Origin: an uncultured Granulosicoccaceae bacterium
Lineage (GTDB): Bacteria > Pseudomonadota > Gammaproteobacteria > Granulosicoccales > Granulosicoccaceae
DNA length: 42,307 nucleotides
Assembly: GCA_937957915.1 (NCBI GenBank)
Contig: CALGNZ010000110.1
Location: 1 to 42,307 of the forward strand
Reading direction: 5' to 3'
Every line of letters starts with the position of its first letter. The stretch's first letter is position 1. Of the stretch, positions 8,125 to 15,539 are shown one piece after another. The translations under genes and the position numbers were made by a program. Under the pieces are notes generated by a model. The model ran no database searches and had not been told where the DNA came from. It saw nothing but the letters and a program-made list of their open reading frames with translations.

Positions 8125-9000
8125 CTACACCTTCTTCTGAAAGACCTGAGAGAACAATCCGTTCGGTCTCAGGATCAGCACCAGCAGCATAACTGCATAC
8201 GGTGCAATCTGGCTGTAGCCACTGGGGGCAAAGAACTGCGCCATCGGCTCGATGATGCCAATGATAAGTCCACCCGCCAACGCGCCGGGCAAACTGCCAA
8301 AGCCACCAATAACCGCAGCGGCAAATGCCTTGATACCGAGCAAGCCGGTGGAAGGGTCGATAGCACCCTTGGCGGCAAACAATACACCTGCAACCGATGC
8401 GGTCATGCCTGATAAAGCCCAGATAAGCGAACTGATCCGCTTTACCGGGATACCCATGTAATAGGCAGCTAACTGGTTCTGACTGGAAGCCTGCATGGCG
8501 ATGCCCAAACGAGTGCGGGCAAAGAACAAATAGAGCAGTGATGTGAGTACGGCGGTAACCAGAATGACGAACGCTTCGTCGTAGCCCACCACGATGGAGC
8601 CGATGTGAAAGGATTCGCCGGCCAGCGGAAACTCGAGTGACTGAGGGTCGTGACCCCAAATGGCGCCAGCGATAAAACGAAGTATAAAGCCGAGCGCAAT
8701 GGTAAGTATGACCACCGCAAATTGCGGCTGACCGAACAATCGGCGGATGATGACGAATTCAAGCAGATAGCTAAATACCCCCATCACCAGCATGGCGAGT
8801 ATAAAACCGGGGATAAACGGAAAGTCCCACCACTCCTGATTGACAAAGGTCATGGTGACAAACGCGCCGAGCATCATCAGATCGCCCTGGGCGAAATTCA
8901 CCGCTTCCGTTGCTTTGTAAATAAGCACAAAGCCCAGCGCCACAAGCCCGTAAATGCAACCGTTTGCGATGCCACCAACCAACAACTGGAATGGATCCAA
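8125..9000 (-). CDS. ABC transporter permease, LivH-like
   Basis: First recognised gene of the importer operon and partner of the LivM-like permease in the inner membrane. Its 291 residues are typical. Family segments include GIANGCIYGLVALGFVLIYK, EAVNFAQGDLMMLGAF, RTRLGIAMQASSQNQLAAYY (the EAA-like loop) and AAVIGGFGSLPGALAGG. No ATG or GTG is available at the right place. The start is TTG at 9000 (then Asp-Pro-Phe), supported by AGGAG about 5 nt upstream. That ribosome site overlaps the stop of a small upstream ORF (9010-9198). Confidence 0.91.
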   Translation of the reverse strand: MDPFQLLVGGIANGCIYGLVALGFVLIYKATEAVNFAQGDLMMLGAFVTMTFVNQEWWDFPFIPGFILAMLVMGVFSYLLEFVIIRRLFGQPQFAVVILTIALGFILRFIAGAIWGHDPQSLEFPLAGESFHIGSIVVGYDEAFVILVTAVLTSLLYLFFARTRLGIAMQASSQNQLAAYYMGIPVKRISSLIWALSGMTASVAGVLFAAKGAIDPSTGLLGIKAFAAAVIGGFGSLPGALAGGLIIGIIEPMAQFFAPSGYSQIAPYAVMLLVLILRPNGLFSQVFQKKV

Positions 9001-9009
9001 TGCCTCTCC

Positions 9010-9198
9010 TCAAAGGTCACCGAGCGCGACCACCAAAATGTTACCCGCATCATCGCATATCTTCGCACGCCATGGGCAACCTACCCGACGTTTGTCGGTT
9101 GCAGAACAGCTAATTTGAAACCAACGCGGGCCCGCGAAGGATTGAAGATTGGCGGGGTTGGCGTCGGTCACAGGCACCGTGCTTTCGGGTTTTAACAT
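9010..9198 (-). CDS. Possible small leader ORF before livH
   Basis: A 62-residue ORF whose TGA stop sits inside the Shine-Dalgarno region of livH (TTTGAGGAG), as expected for translational coupling. The protein has one Cys in SCSATDKR and two more in GCPWRAKIC, with two Trp, and no signal or membrane segment. I do not recognise it. No ribosome site is visible before its ATG. The tight fit to livH is the only argument that it is expressed. Confidence 0.27.
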   Translation of the reverse strand: MLKPESTVPVTDANPANLQSFAGPRWFQISCSATDKRRVGCPWRAKICDDAGNILVVALGDL

Positions 9199-9242
9199 GG
9201 GAATGGGATAACGCGCCCACTACAAAGGGGTGTGAGCTGCTA
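9199..9242. other. Upstream region of the importer operon
   Basis: The gene-poor stretch between livH (9000) and the WYL regulator (9605) holds the small ORF above, a perfect 12-bp palindrome CGCGGGCCCGCG at 9125-9136 inside that ORF, this short spacer, repeat copy B (9243-9488) and a leader of ~115 bp. I see no consensus promoter that I would call. Confidence 0.4.
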
Positions 9243-9488
9243 TTGATCTATCGGTGTTTTATCAGCTTTGAGATTGCTCGAGGAGATCGGGAGGCGAGCC
9301 ATAGATGGGGCAGCGGGCGTTGTCAGCCACGGATGGCTGTTTGCGCGCCCCACTTCAGCGATTAATCTCAAAATGCCGCGGCACCCTTGTGGTTGGCGCG
9401 GTTCGCGTCACTCAGCAACACCCTGCGTCCAGTCGTAGAGAGGCTTTTTGCCTGTTTTTTGTCTTTTCAAAAATGAAGGCCCCCGGCT
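9243..9488 (+). repeat. Full copy B of the dispersed structured repeat
   Basis: About 246 bp, the same length and orientation as copy A (1803-2050). It keeps TTGATCTA, ATCAG, TTTGAGATT, GGCTGTTTGCGCG, TTCAGCGATTAATCTC, AAATGCCGC, GGTTCGCGTCACTCA and the end block CTTTTCAAAAATGAAGG. The right arm (GATTAATCTCAAA, 9360-9372) matches the left arm (from 9267) over TTTGAGATT only, so the outer stem is shorter than in copy A. An inner hairpin CAGCC-acggat-GGCTG and outer GGGGC / GCCCC arms are clear. Confidence 0.85.
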
Positions 9489-9604
9489 GGGATGCACTAC
9501 TTGCAAACCATCCCATTTACAAAACCCAACCAAAAACCCAAAGCTCCAATCGTATCCAAAAGTTGAACAGCTGCAGGCACTGTGGCAGATTGATGGCTCA
9601 CTGA

Positions 9605-10654
9605 ATGAGCCACACAAACACTGTGGAAAGAATCGAACGCATTTACAAAATCGAGCAAATGCTGTCGCAGCGCCGAGCGACACCGCGCAACGATATTCTG
9701 GAGGCACTCGGGGTATCGCTCGCCACCTTCAAGCGCGACCTTGAGTACCTGAGAGACCGGTTTAATGCCCCCATCATCTGGGACGCTGAGTTGCGCGGCT
9801 ATCGCTACGAGGATGCCGTGCAAATCGGCCCGAAGTTCCAGCTACCCGGCCTCTGGTTCAGTGAACAGGAGCTGCACGCGCTGGCAACTATGCAGTATCT
9901 GCTGGGCTCAATTGACAAGGGTGGACCGATTGGCAGGCAACTCGAACCATTGATGGGCCGACTGAACAGCATTATCGGGCAGGACAACGACTCCACCGCG
10001 GAAATTAAAAAACGAGTGAGGCTGGTATCGACCAGCGCCAGAAAAAACGACCTGGAGCACTTTAAACACGTAGGCTCGGCGCTGGTTAAAAGGCGGCGTC
10101 TGGATATGGTGTATGGCACCCGACACCGGCCGAACGACAGTGGCAGTGTCGATGCTGACACCAGTGTTAATGCCGATGAAAAACCGAGTAGCGCAAACCG
10201 GCGGGTAGTGTCGCCGCAGCGGTTAATTCACTACCGGGACAACTGGTATCTGGGTGCCTGGTGCCACCGTGCAAACGATATACGCACTTTCTCACTCGAC
10301 GCTATCACTGAATGCACAGTGCTTGAGACACCTGCGAAGAGTATTGCTGAGCCCACGCTGGCCAAATACTACGATGGCGGATACGGCATTTTTGGCGGCA
10401 CCAGACAAACCTGGGCAAAGCTGAAATTCAACCCGACATCGGCACGTTACGTTGCGGTTGAACAATGGCACCCGCAACAAAAGGGCAAGTTCATCAAAGG
10501 GGGCTATTATCAGCTTGAGGTGCCCTACGCGAACGCAACCGAACTGATTATGGATATCATGCGGCACGGGTCTGATGTGGAAGTGCAGGCACCAGCATCA
10601 CTGCGTAAAGCAGTCATCGCAAAAGTAAGGGATACACTGGCAATCTATCAGTAG
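9605..10654 (+). CDS. WYL-domain transcriptional regulator
   Basis: DNA-binding regulator of the YafY/PafB-like type. The N-terminal winged helix spans about residues 1-70 (RIERIYKIEQMLSQRRATPR, then LGVSLATFKRDLEYLRDRF). The WYL module is in the second half, with the signature DNWYLGAWCHRANDIRTFSL (residues about 213-232) and a C-terminal WCX-like region ending LRKAVIAKVRDTLAIYQ. The length of 349 residues is usual. WYL domains sense ligands, in some cases nucleic acids or nucleotides; nothing here shows which. It is divergent from the importer operon across ~600 bp and convergent with the MFS gene. It could control either neighbour, and copy B of the repeat lies in its upstream region. The target is not known. 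Confidence 0.9.
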   Translation: MSHTNTVERIERIYKIEQMLSQRRATPRNDILEALGVSLATFKRDLEYLRDRFNAPIIWDAELRGYRYEDAVQIGPKFQLPGLWFSEQELHALATMQYLLGSIDKGGPIGRQLEPLMGRLNSIIGQDNDSTAEIKKRVRLVSTSARKNDLEHFKHVGSALVKRRRLDMVYGTRHRPNDSGSVDADTSVNADEKPSSANRRVVSPQRLIHYRDNWYLGAWCHRANDIRTFSLDAITECTVLETPAKSIAEPTLAKYYDGGYGIFGGTRQTWAKLKFNPTSARYVAVEQWHPQQKGKFIKGGYYQLEVPYANATELIMDIMRHGSDVEVQAPASLRKAVIAKVRDTLAIYQ

Positions 10655-10730
10655 CACACATTACAGCTGGCAACTACAACTGACCAATACCGCAAACAAG
10701 CTAGTCTAATGACAGCGGTCTTTATCACAC

Positions 10731-10772
10731 GCTGCAACATTACAAGCTGCAACATTACAAGCTGCAACACTG
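10731..10772 (+). repeat. 15-bp tandem repeat, about 2.7 copies
   Basis: Two exact copies of GCTGCAACATTACAA (10731-10745, 10746-10760) followed by a partial third (GCTGCAACAC). It lies between the convergent WYL regulator and MFS genes. There is no clear terminator hairpin in this gap. Confidence 0.85.
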
Positions 10773-10797
10773 CCTGAATTGCGGCTGGTACCCCTGC

Positions 10798-12087
10798 CTA
10801 AGCTACAGCCTGACGGCCACCAGTTTCTGGCAATAGAGCACCACAGACTATGGCGACTGCGTTTGCTGCAATCAGTAATAGAAAAGCGCTGTCATAGTTA
10901 CTGCTGCTATACACACGTACACCTTCTACCAGAGCACCCTGCCAGCGGCTGTCCAGTGCCAGCCCGATGAGAGGCTGCATTACTGCACCGGAACCAACAA
11001 CGCAGGTGTTCAACATGCCAAGTGCCGCACTGGTGTGACCCTGCGCGTTGTACTCGCGCATCATACCGAAGCAAATTACCATCGCACAGCCACCCGCCCC
11101 TTGTAAAAAGAACAACAAACTCATTACCAGCACCGAGCTTGTTTGCACATGGAGTATCGTCACAAAGGCAACAAGACTCAGCACACTGCCTGCAAGTAAA
11201 ACCGGCTTTCTTTTACCCAGCCGATCTGACAACCAGCCTGCCACTGGTGCAATTAGCAACCAGCCCATAAACACCATGGAGGCAATTCCGGCACTTTGCG
11301 TTTGGCCGAAGCCATGCACAGTAGTTAGCCAGGGCACCGCCCAGAGCGCCGCAAAACCCAGCATGGGCGCTGCCATCCCGAAGCCGGTCAGCGCACACAG
11401 CCAGTTTCGGCGAGTCAACATTGACAGAAAACTATTGGTGGACTGGCGATTGCCTTCAGTAACCTGCACTGGTTTAGACCGTTGCCGACGCGGCACAACA
11501 AGATATGCCGCTATCGCCAACAGCAACGCAAGCACACCCAAACCAAAAACAGCTCCGCGCCATTGATAGTGCTCAACTGCAAATCGCAGTGGCGCCTGCC
11601 CCAGCATCGCACCGACCATTCCACTGGACTGCAGCAACCCGGCAAACATCGCAAACCGCGTTGGCGCGAACCAGTAAGTCAGAATCGTTAAAGTGCCGAC
11701 AAAGGCAAAAGCCACGCTGCCACCGATAATCAGCCGACTGACAGAGGCCATTAATAAAGAATTACTACCCGCCATGCAAAACGAGGCGATGGCACAAAGC
11801 ACCAGTGCGCCACTCATTAACCGCCGTGGGCCAAAGCGATCCATTAAAATACCGACGGGAATCTGTAGCACCACGTATGCATAAAAGTACATCGCAGACA
11901 AACTGCCGAGAGCAGAACCGCCAACGGCAAAATCTCTCATCAGCTCGTCGGTCATTACACTCGGCGCTACCCGATGTATAAAGCCGTAGGCGAAAAACAC
12001 GCAGCCCAGCGCAAACGCACCGTACAAACGAACACTGGAATTCTGGGTCTCGATTGTGTATCCACCGGTAGTTGGGAAGGCAACCAT
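10798..12087 (-). CDS. Major facilitator superfamily permease
   Basis: Inner-membrane secondary transporter of 429 residues with the expected twelve hydrophobic segments in two halves. The first helix region has FFAYGFIHRVAPSVMTDELM, typical of the sugar-phosphate/NarK-like branch of MFS. The loop 2-3 motif is present as GILMDRFGPRRLM, and its second-half echo is GWLSDRLGKRKPVLLAG. The substrate cannot be told. The ATG at 12087 has no strong ribosome site. The gene is divergent from the SDR gene with 224 bp between them, which contains an inverted repeat. Forward-strand reading frames over this gene are shadows. Confidence 0.88.
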   Translation of the reverse strand: MVAFPTTGGYTIETQNSSVRLYGAFALGCVFFAYGFIHRVAPSVMTDELMRDFAVGGSALGSLSAMYFYAYVVLQIPVGILMDRFGPRRLMSGALVLCAIASFCMAGSNSLLMASVSRLIIGGSVAFAFVGTLTILTYWFAPTRFAMFAGLLQSSGMVGAMLGQAPLRFAVEHYQWRGAVFGLGVLALLLAIAAYLVVPRRQRSKPVQVTEGNRQSTNSFLSMLTRRNWLCALTGFGMAAPMLGFAALWAVPWLTTVHGFGQTQSAGIASMVFMGWLLIAPVAGWLSDRLGKRKPVLLAGSVLSLVAFVTILHVQTSSVLVMSLLFFLQGAGGCAMVICFGMMREYNAQGHTSAALGMLNTCVVGSGAVMQPLIGLALDSRWQGALVEGVRVYSSSNYDSAFLLLIAANAVAIVCGALLPETGGRQAVA

Positions 12088-12129
12088 TTTGACGCCCGGT
12101 TACAGCTAATGCTGAAGGCGAGCTGGCTT

Positions 12130-12160
12130 GTCGCAATTTCTGACAGATGCAAGTTGCGAC
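12130..12160. promoter_or_regulatory. Inverted repeat in a divergent promoter region
   Basis: Perfect 7-bp arms GTCGCAA (12130-12136) and TTGCGAC (12154-12160) separated by 17 bp lie between the divergent MFS and SDR genes. They may be an operator or a hairpin. A second near-palindrome, GTTACAATTTTAAC, follows at once. Confidence 0.35.
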
Positions 12161-12311
12161 TGTTACAATTTTAACTGACTGTCACAAAAACATCTGTATT
12201 TTTGAGGCAAGCGCGACAGCTGAAGTGCACGACACGCCAGGCAAATATACCAACGATAGTTCAATGATGACCAGCAACAGTTGATCTGATTTATCATCAC
12301 AGGGGTTTACA

Positions 12312-13040
12312 ATGATTGCAGTGATAGCGGCAGGCAACGGCGGGATTGGGCAGGCATTTATTGAACGAATGCTGGCAAGCAAACCAGACACGATCATACA
12401 CGCAAGCTACCACCATTCAATACCAACACAGACACTGTTAGATAACCCTCGTATCAGCTGGACCAAAGCTGACCTGACGTCTGAATCTGATATTAAAATG
12501 TGGCTTGGTGGAATTGAGTCACTCGACTGGCTGGTAAACTGTGCCGGTATGCTCCACAACGCTGACAAGGGGCCGGAAAAGACGATCAGAGAGTTTGACG
12601 CAGACTTTTTCTACCACAACATTCAGGTCAACTGCCTGCCAACACTGCTGCTTGCAAAACATGCCACTGCTATTTATCGCAGGCAAAAAAGTGAAGCGTC
12701 GGTTAAGATATTTGCCACTGTTTCTGCGAAGGTCGGCAGTATTGAAGACAATCGACTCGGTGGCTGGTACAGCTATCGCGCCTCGAAGTCAGCACTCAAT
12801 ATGAGCTTGAAGAATCTGTCTATCGAGTGGCAGAGACAACTGCCCAATGTTTGTGTCGCCTCTTTGCACCCAGGCACAACAGACACCCAGTTGTCGAAAC
12901 CATTCCAAAAAAATGTTGCCGCAAACGCACTGTTCAGCAGCAACTATACCGCCGACAAACTTATCGACATAATCGGCTCTTTATCAGCGGAGCAAACCGG
13001 GCGTTTTTGGTCATGGGATGGCTCTGAACTACCGTGGTGA
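12312..13040 (+). CDS. SDR family oxidoreductase (C-factor-like)
   Basis: Short-chain dehydrogenase/reductase of 242 residues with a Rossmann fold. The cofactor turn is degenerate, AAGNGGIGQAF (GxxGIG at residues 8-13 or so). A DLT motif follows, then the NAG motif as VNCAGML, a catalytic Ser region FATVSAKVGS and the catalytic YxxxK in YSYRASKSA. The C-terminal PG motif is ASLHPGTTDT. This matches the C-factor (CsgA-like) branch, whose substrates are mostly unknown. AGGGG about 8 nt before the ATG fixes the start. It is the first of three forward genes (SDR, histidine phosphatase, VKGC-like), though the spacing to the next gene is ~115 bp. Confidence 0.9.
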   Translation: MIAVIAAGNGGIGQAFIERMLASKPDTIIHASYHHSIPTQTLLDNPRISWTKADLTSESDIKMWLGGIESLDWLVNCAGMLHNADKGPEKTIREFDADFFYHNIQVNCLPTLLLAKHATAIYRRQKSEASVKIFATVSAKVGSIEDNRLGGWYSYRASKSALNMSLKNLSIEWQRQLPNVCVASLHPGTTDTQLSKPFQKNVAANALFSSNYTADKLIDIIGSLSAEQTGRFWSWDGSELPW

Positions 13041-13155
13041 ACAAGCACGTGTAAAACACCAGCGTCTTGCATCACCAGACAATGAACCAGCATTTGAATT
13101 ATGATCTGTGGTGGTCCACCAGACTACCGCGCACACTGCAATTATCCGGAGCCCC

Positions 13156-13941
13156 ATGGAAAACATTTTTAATCTGTACCTGGTAAGGCATGGAGAGTCA
13201 TACAATAACTCTGTGGCCCAGTCGCAACGCGTATGTGATCCACCGCTGACCGACCTTGGGCAAACACAGGCACGGCATCTGGCTGACCGCCTCAGGGATC
13301 AGTTTCATTTCCCCCCGAGCTGTACGATGAGCAATGCGAATAGCAATACAAATAGCCCCATAGATAGCGATACTGAAAACCCGCACGTGCTCGACAGGGT
13401 TTATACCAGTGCATTCCTGCGAACCATGCAAACTATTTACCCGACCACTCAGCTAACCGGTGTGCGCCCGCAAATCTGGACAGACCTGTTTGAAGTTGGA
13501 GGCTGTTTTGACGGACATCTGCCCGGCCAAACCACCGGCAGACCAGGGATGACGGAAACTGAGATAGCACAGCAGTTCACCGGGTATGCTATTCCGCCGG
13601 ATATCGACGACGCCGGCTGGTGGAAAAGCAAACCACGAGAAACCACGGAACTGGCAGAAGCCAGAACCGCACGTGTTGTACAGCAGTTGCACGAGCGATA
13701 CTACGGAAAAGAAGTATCCGTGTTATGCGTTATCCATGGTGACCTGATCAGAATGCTGATGAGAAACCTGGCACCCGATCAGCCAGGCTACGGTTCTGAA
13801 GTGACACACAACACCAGTCTGACGCATTTGCGCTTCACTAAAGATCAGACATCGGTGAACCCTGCCGATGTGCCACGTTCACCGCAAGTTGTGTTATTCA
13901 ATGACACCAGCCACCTGACCGATGATCTGCTTTCGACTTAA
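13156..13941 (+). CDS. Histidine phosphatase family protein
   Basis: Phosphatase of the phosphoglycerate-mutase-like (branch 1) superfamily, 261 residues, probably cytosolic. Catalytic motifs are YLVRHGES with the nucleophile His near the N terminus, VYTSAFLRTMQT with the second Arg, the acidic region DLFEVGGCFDG, and CVIHGDLIRML with the second His. The insert between the first two motifs is Asn/Ser/Asp-rich (SNANSNTNS) and looks disordered. I chose the ATG at 13156 because GGAG lies 4 nt upstream; the frame is open to a GTG at 13108. The substrate is unknown. It lies 36 bp before the VKGC-like gene, so the two are probably cotranscribed. Confidence 0.9.
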   Translation: MENIFNLYLVRHGESYNNSVAQSQRVCDPPLTDLGQTQARHLADRLRDQFHFPPSCTMSNANSNTNSPIDSDTENPHVLDRVYTSAFLRTMQTIYPTTQLTGVRPQIWTDLFEVGGCFDGHLPGQTTGRPGMTETEIAQQFTGYAIPPDIDDAGWWKSKPRETTELAEARTARVVQQLHERYYGKEVSVLCVIHGDLIRMLMRNLAPDQPGYGSEVTHNTSLTHLRFTKDQTSVNPADVPRSPQVVLFNDTSHLTDDLLST

Positions 13942-13977
13942 CAAAGAAGCTGATCGGGAGACCAGGCACCACTGATC

Positions 13978-15474
13978 ATGCATAAATTACTCAGACAACT
14001 GTTTGATCAGGTTGATGCAAGCTCACTCGCCGTATTTAGAATCGGCTTCGGCGCTCTGCTTGTATTCGACAGCATAAACCAGTTCTTTTTGTGCCTGCCC
14101 TGCAAGTATCTGCAACCCTCATTCCTTTTTAAATACAGATTCTTTGAATGGATTGAACCCTGGCCAGGCATTGGTTTATACGTGCACTGGTCAGTGCTGA
14201 CGATTGCTGCCATCGCTGTGATGCTGGGTTATCACTATCGACTTGCATTGTTCATTTTCACTGTGGGCTTCAGCTACGCCTTTCTGCTCGATGAAGCGTT
14301 ATACCTGAATCACTACTACATGGTGATTCTGTTTTGCATCATCATGCTGTTTTTACCCGCTAACACCTATTGGTCACTCGATGCACGTCGCAAGGCTTCG
14401 CTGGCATCAAACACCATTCCGCGCTGGGCTATTGTTGTACTGATCATACAGCTTGAAATTATTTTATTGTATGCGGGCCTGGTAAAACTCAACCCGGACT
14501 GGCTGAATCTACAACCCTTGCGCATGTGGATGATTGAAGCAAGACCGAACTTCCCACCTTTCTTTACCACGTTGACCAGCGATATTGGCATCACGATTGG
14601 TGCATACGGCGCCATTGCTCTGCATTTAGTGGGAGCGCCGCTACTGCTGTTCAGGAAAACGCGGCTGTGGGTTCTCGGAGTCTATTGCCTGTTCCACACA
14701 ATGAACCACTACGTTTTCAACATTGGTATTTTCCCGTGGTTTACCCTGTTTGCCAGCACACTGTTTCTTGACCCTGACTGGCCAAAAAAACTGGCCGGCA
14801 GGTTCGTAAAAACCCCGCATGCTACGGTAGAAACCATAGCGTTTCAGCAATCGTTTTCGCTAAAACACCTGGTTGTTCTGTTGTTAATGTGCAGCTGGCT
14901 AATGCTACAGATCACCGTTCCGCTGCGGCACTGGACGCTACCTGGCAACGTTGCGTGGAATGAAGACGGCCATCGATTCAGTTGGCGGATGAAGCTTAGA
15001 TCAAAAAGAGGCAGCGCAGTCTTTACCGTCAAGACTGCAGATAAACAATGGCAGGTTAACCCCGCCAGATACCTGACAAGAAAACAACACCGTAAAATGG
15101 TATGTATTCCAGATATGCTTCTGCAGTTTTCGCACTTTCTTGAAGAGGAGTGGAAGCGGCAGGGACGGGTCGCGACCAGCGTTACCGTCAATGCCAGGTG
15201 CGCCCTGAACAGTCGGCCACATCAACTGATGGTTGACCCGACGCGCAACTTACTGGATGTGGATCCAGATCAACTGGCAAGCGAATGGATTTTGCCGCTG
15301 ACCACAGTACTGCCAGCGCGCAATTCGGTGATCCAGGATCGATCGACTTTGTTGCAATTCTTTCGGCTGCAGAACGTTGGTGCGCTTCGCGCCGACCACT
15401 CAGAGCACCCACCACTCAGAGCACCTTACCCTGTAACAACTGCTGCCAACAAAAAAGGCCTCGTTGATTGCTAA
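13978..15474 (+). CDS. HTTM / vitamin K-dependent gamma-carboxylase-like membrane protein
   Basis: Integral membrane protein of 498 residues in the VKG carboxylase/HTTM family. The N-terminal ~300 residues carry about seven or eight membrane segments. Hallmarks are RIGFGALLVFDS, DEALYLNHYYMV, LYAGLVKLNPDWLN and FHTMNHYVFNIGIFPWF. Lys170, in GLVKLNPDW, aligns by motif with the catalytic Lys of animal gamma-carboxylase (KKLDADW type). The C-terminal soluble half has WNEDGHRFSWRMKLRSKRG, also a family feature. In bacteria these proteins often lie next to electron-transfer or lipid genes and their reaction is mostly unknown. The stop codon lies inside the stem of a terminator. No strong ribosome site is seen. 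Confidence 0.88.
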   Translation: MHKLLRQLFDQVDASSLAVFRIGFGALLVFDSINQFFLCLPCKYLQPSFLFKYRFFEWIEPWPGIGLYVHWSVLTIAAIAVMLGYHYRLALFIFTVGFSYAFLLDEALYLNHYYMVILFCIIMLFLPANTYWSLDARRKASLASNTIPRWAIVVLIIQLEIILLYAGLVKLNPDWLNLQPLRMWMIEARPNFPPFFTTLTSDIGITIGAYGAIALHLVGAPLLLFRKTRLWVLGVYCLFHTMNHYVFNIGIFPWFTLFASTLFLDPDWPKKLAGRFVKTPHATVETIAFQQSFSLKHLVVLLLMCSWLMLQITVPLRHWTLPGNVAWNEDGHRFSWRMKLRSKRGSAVFTVKTADKQWQVNPARYLTRKQHRKMVCIPDMLLQFSHFLEEEWKRQGRVATSVTVNARCALNSRPHQLMVDPTRNLLDVDPDQLASEWILPLTTVLPARNSVIQDRSTLLQFFRLQNVGALRADHSEHPPLRAPYPVTTAANKKGLVDC

Positions 15475-15483
15475 CGAGGCCTT
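15455..15483. terminator. Bidirectional intrinsic terminator
   Basis: An 11-bp perfect stem AAGGCCTCGTT / AACGAGGCCTT with a 7-nt loop. The A-run at 15451-15456 gives a T-run for reverse-strand transcripts arriving from the GlcG-like gene. The stop codon of the forward VKGC-like gene (15472-15474) overlaps the loop and right arm. The forward T-run is weak (TTATCTAT). Confidence 0.85.
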
Positions 15484-15539
15484 ATCTATAACTGGCTCGG
15501 TCAAAAATCCGTGCCGGTCGTTGCTATGTTACTACCGTG

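Noticed and set aside
8021..8659. 212-codon reverse ORF in another frame across livH and the livH-livM gap
   Set aside because: It overlaps the clear livH frame; its composition is that of a shifted membrane protein gene.
9305..9604. 99-codon forward ORF across repeat copy B, ending just before the WYL regulator
   Set aside because: Most of it is repeat sequence that is not kept as one protein between copies; no ribosome site.
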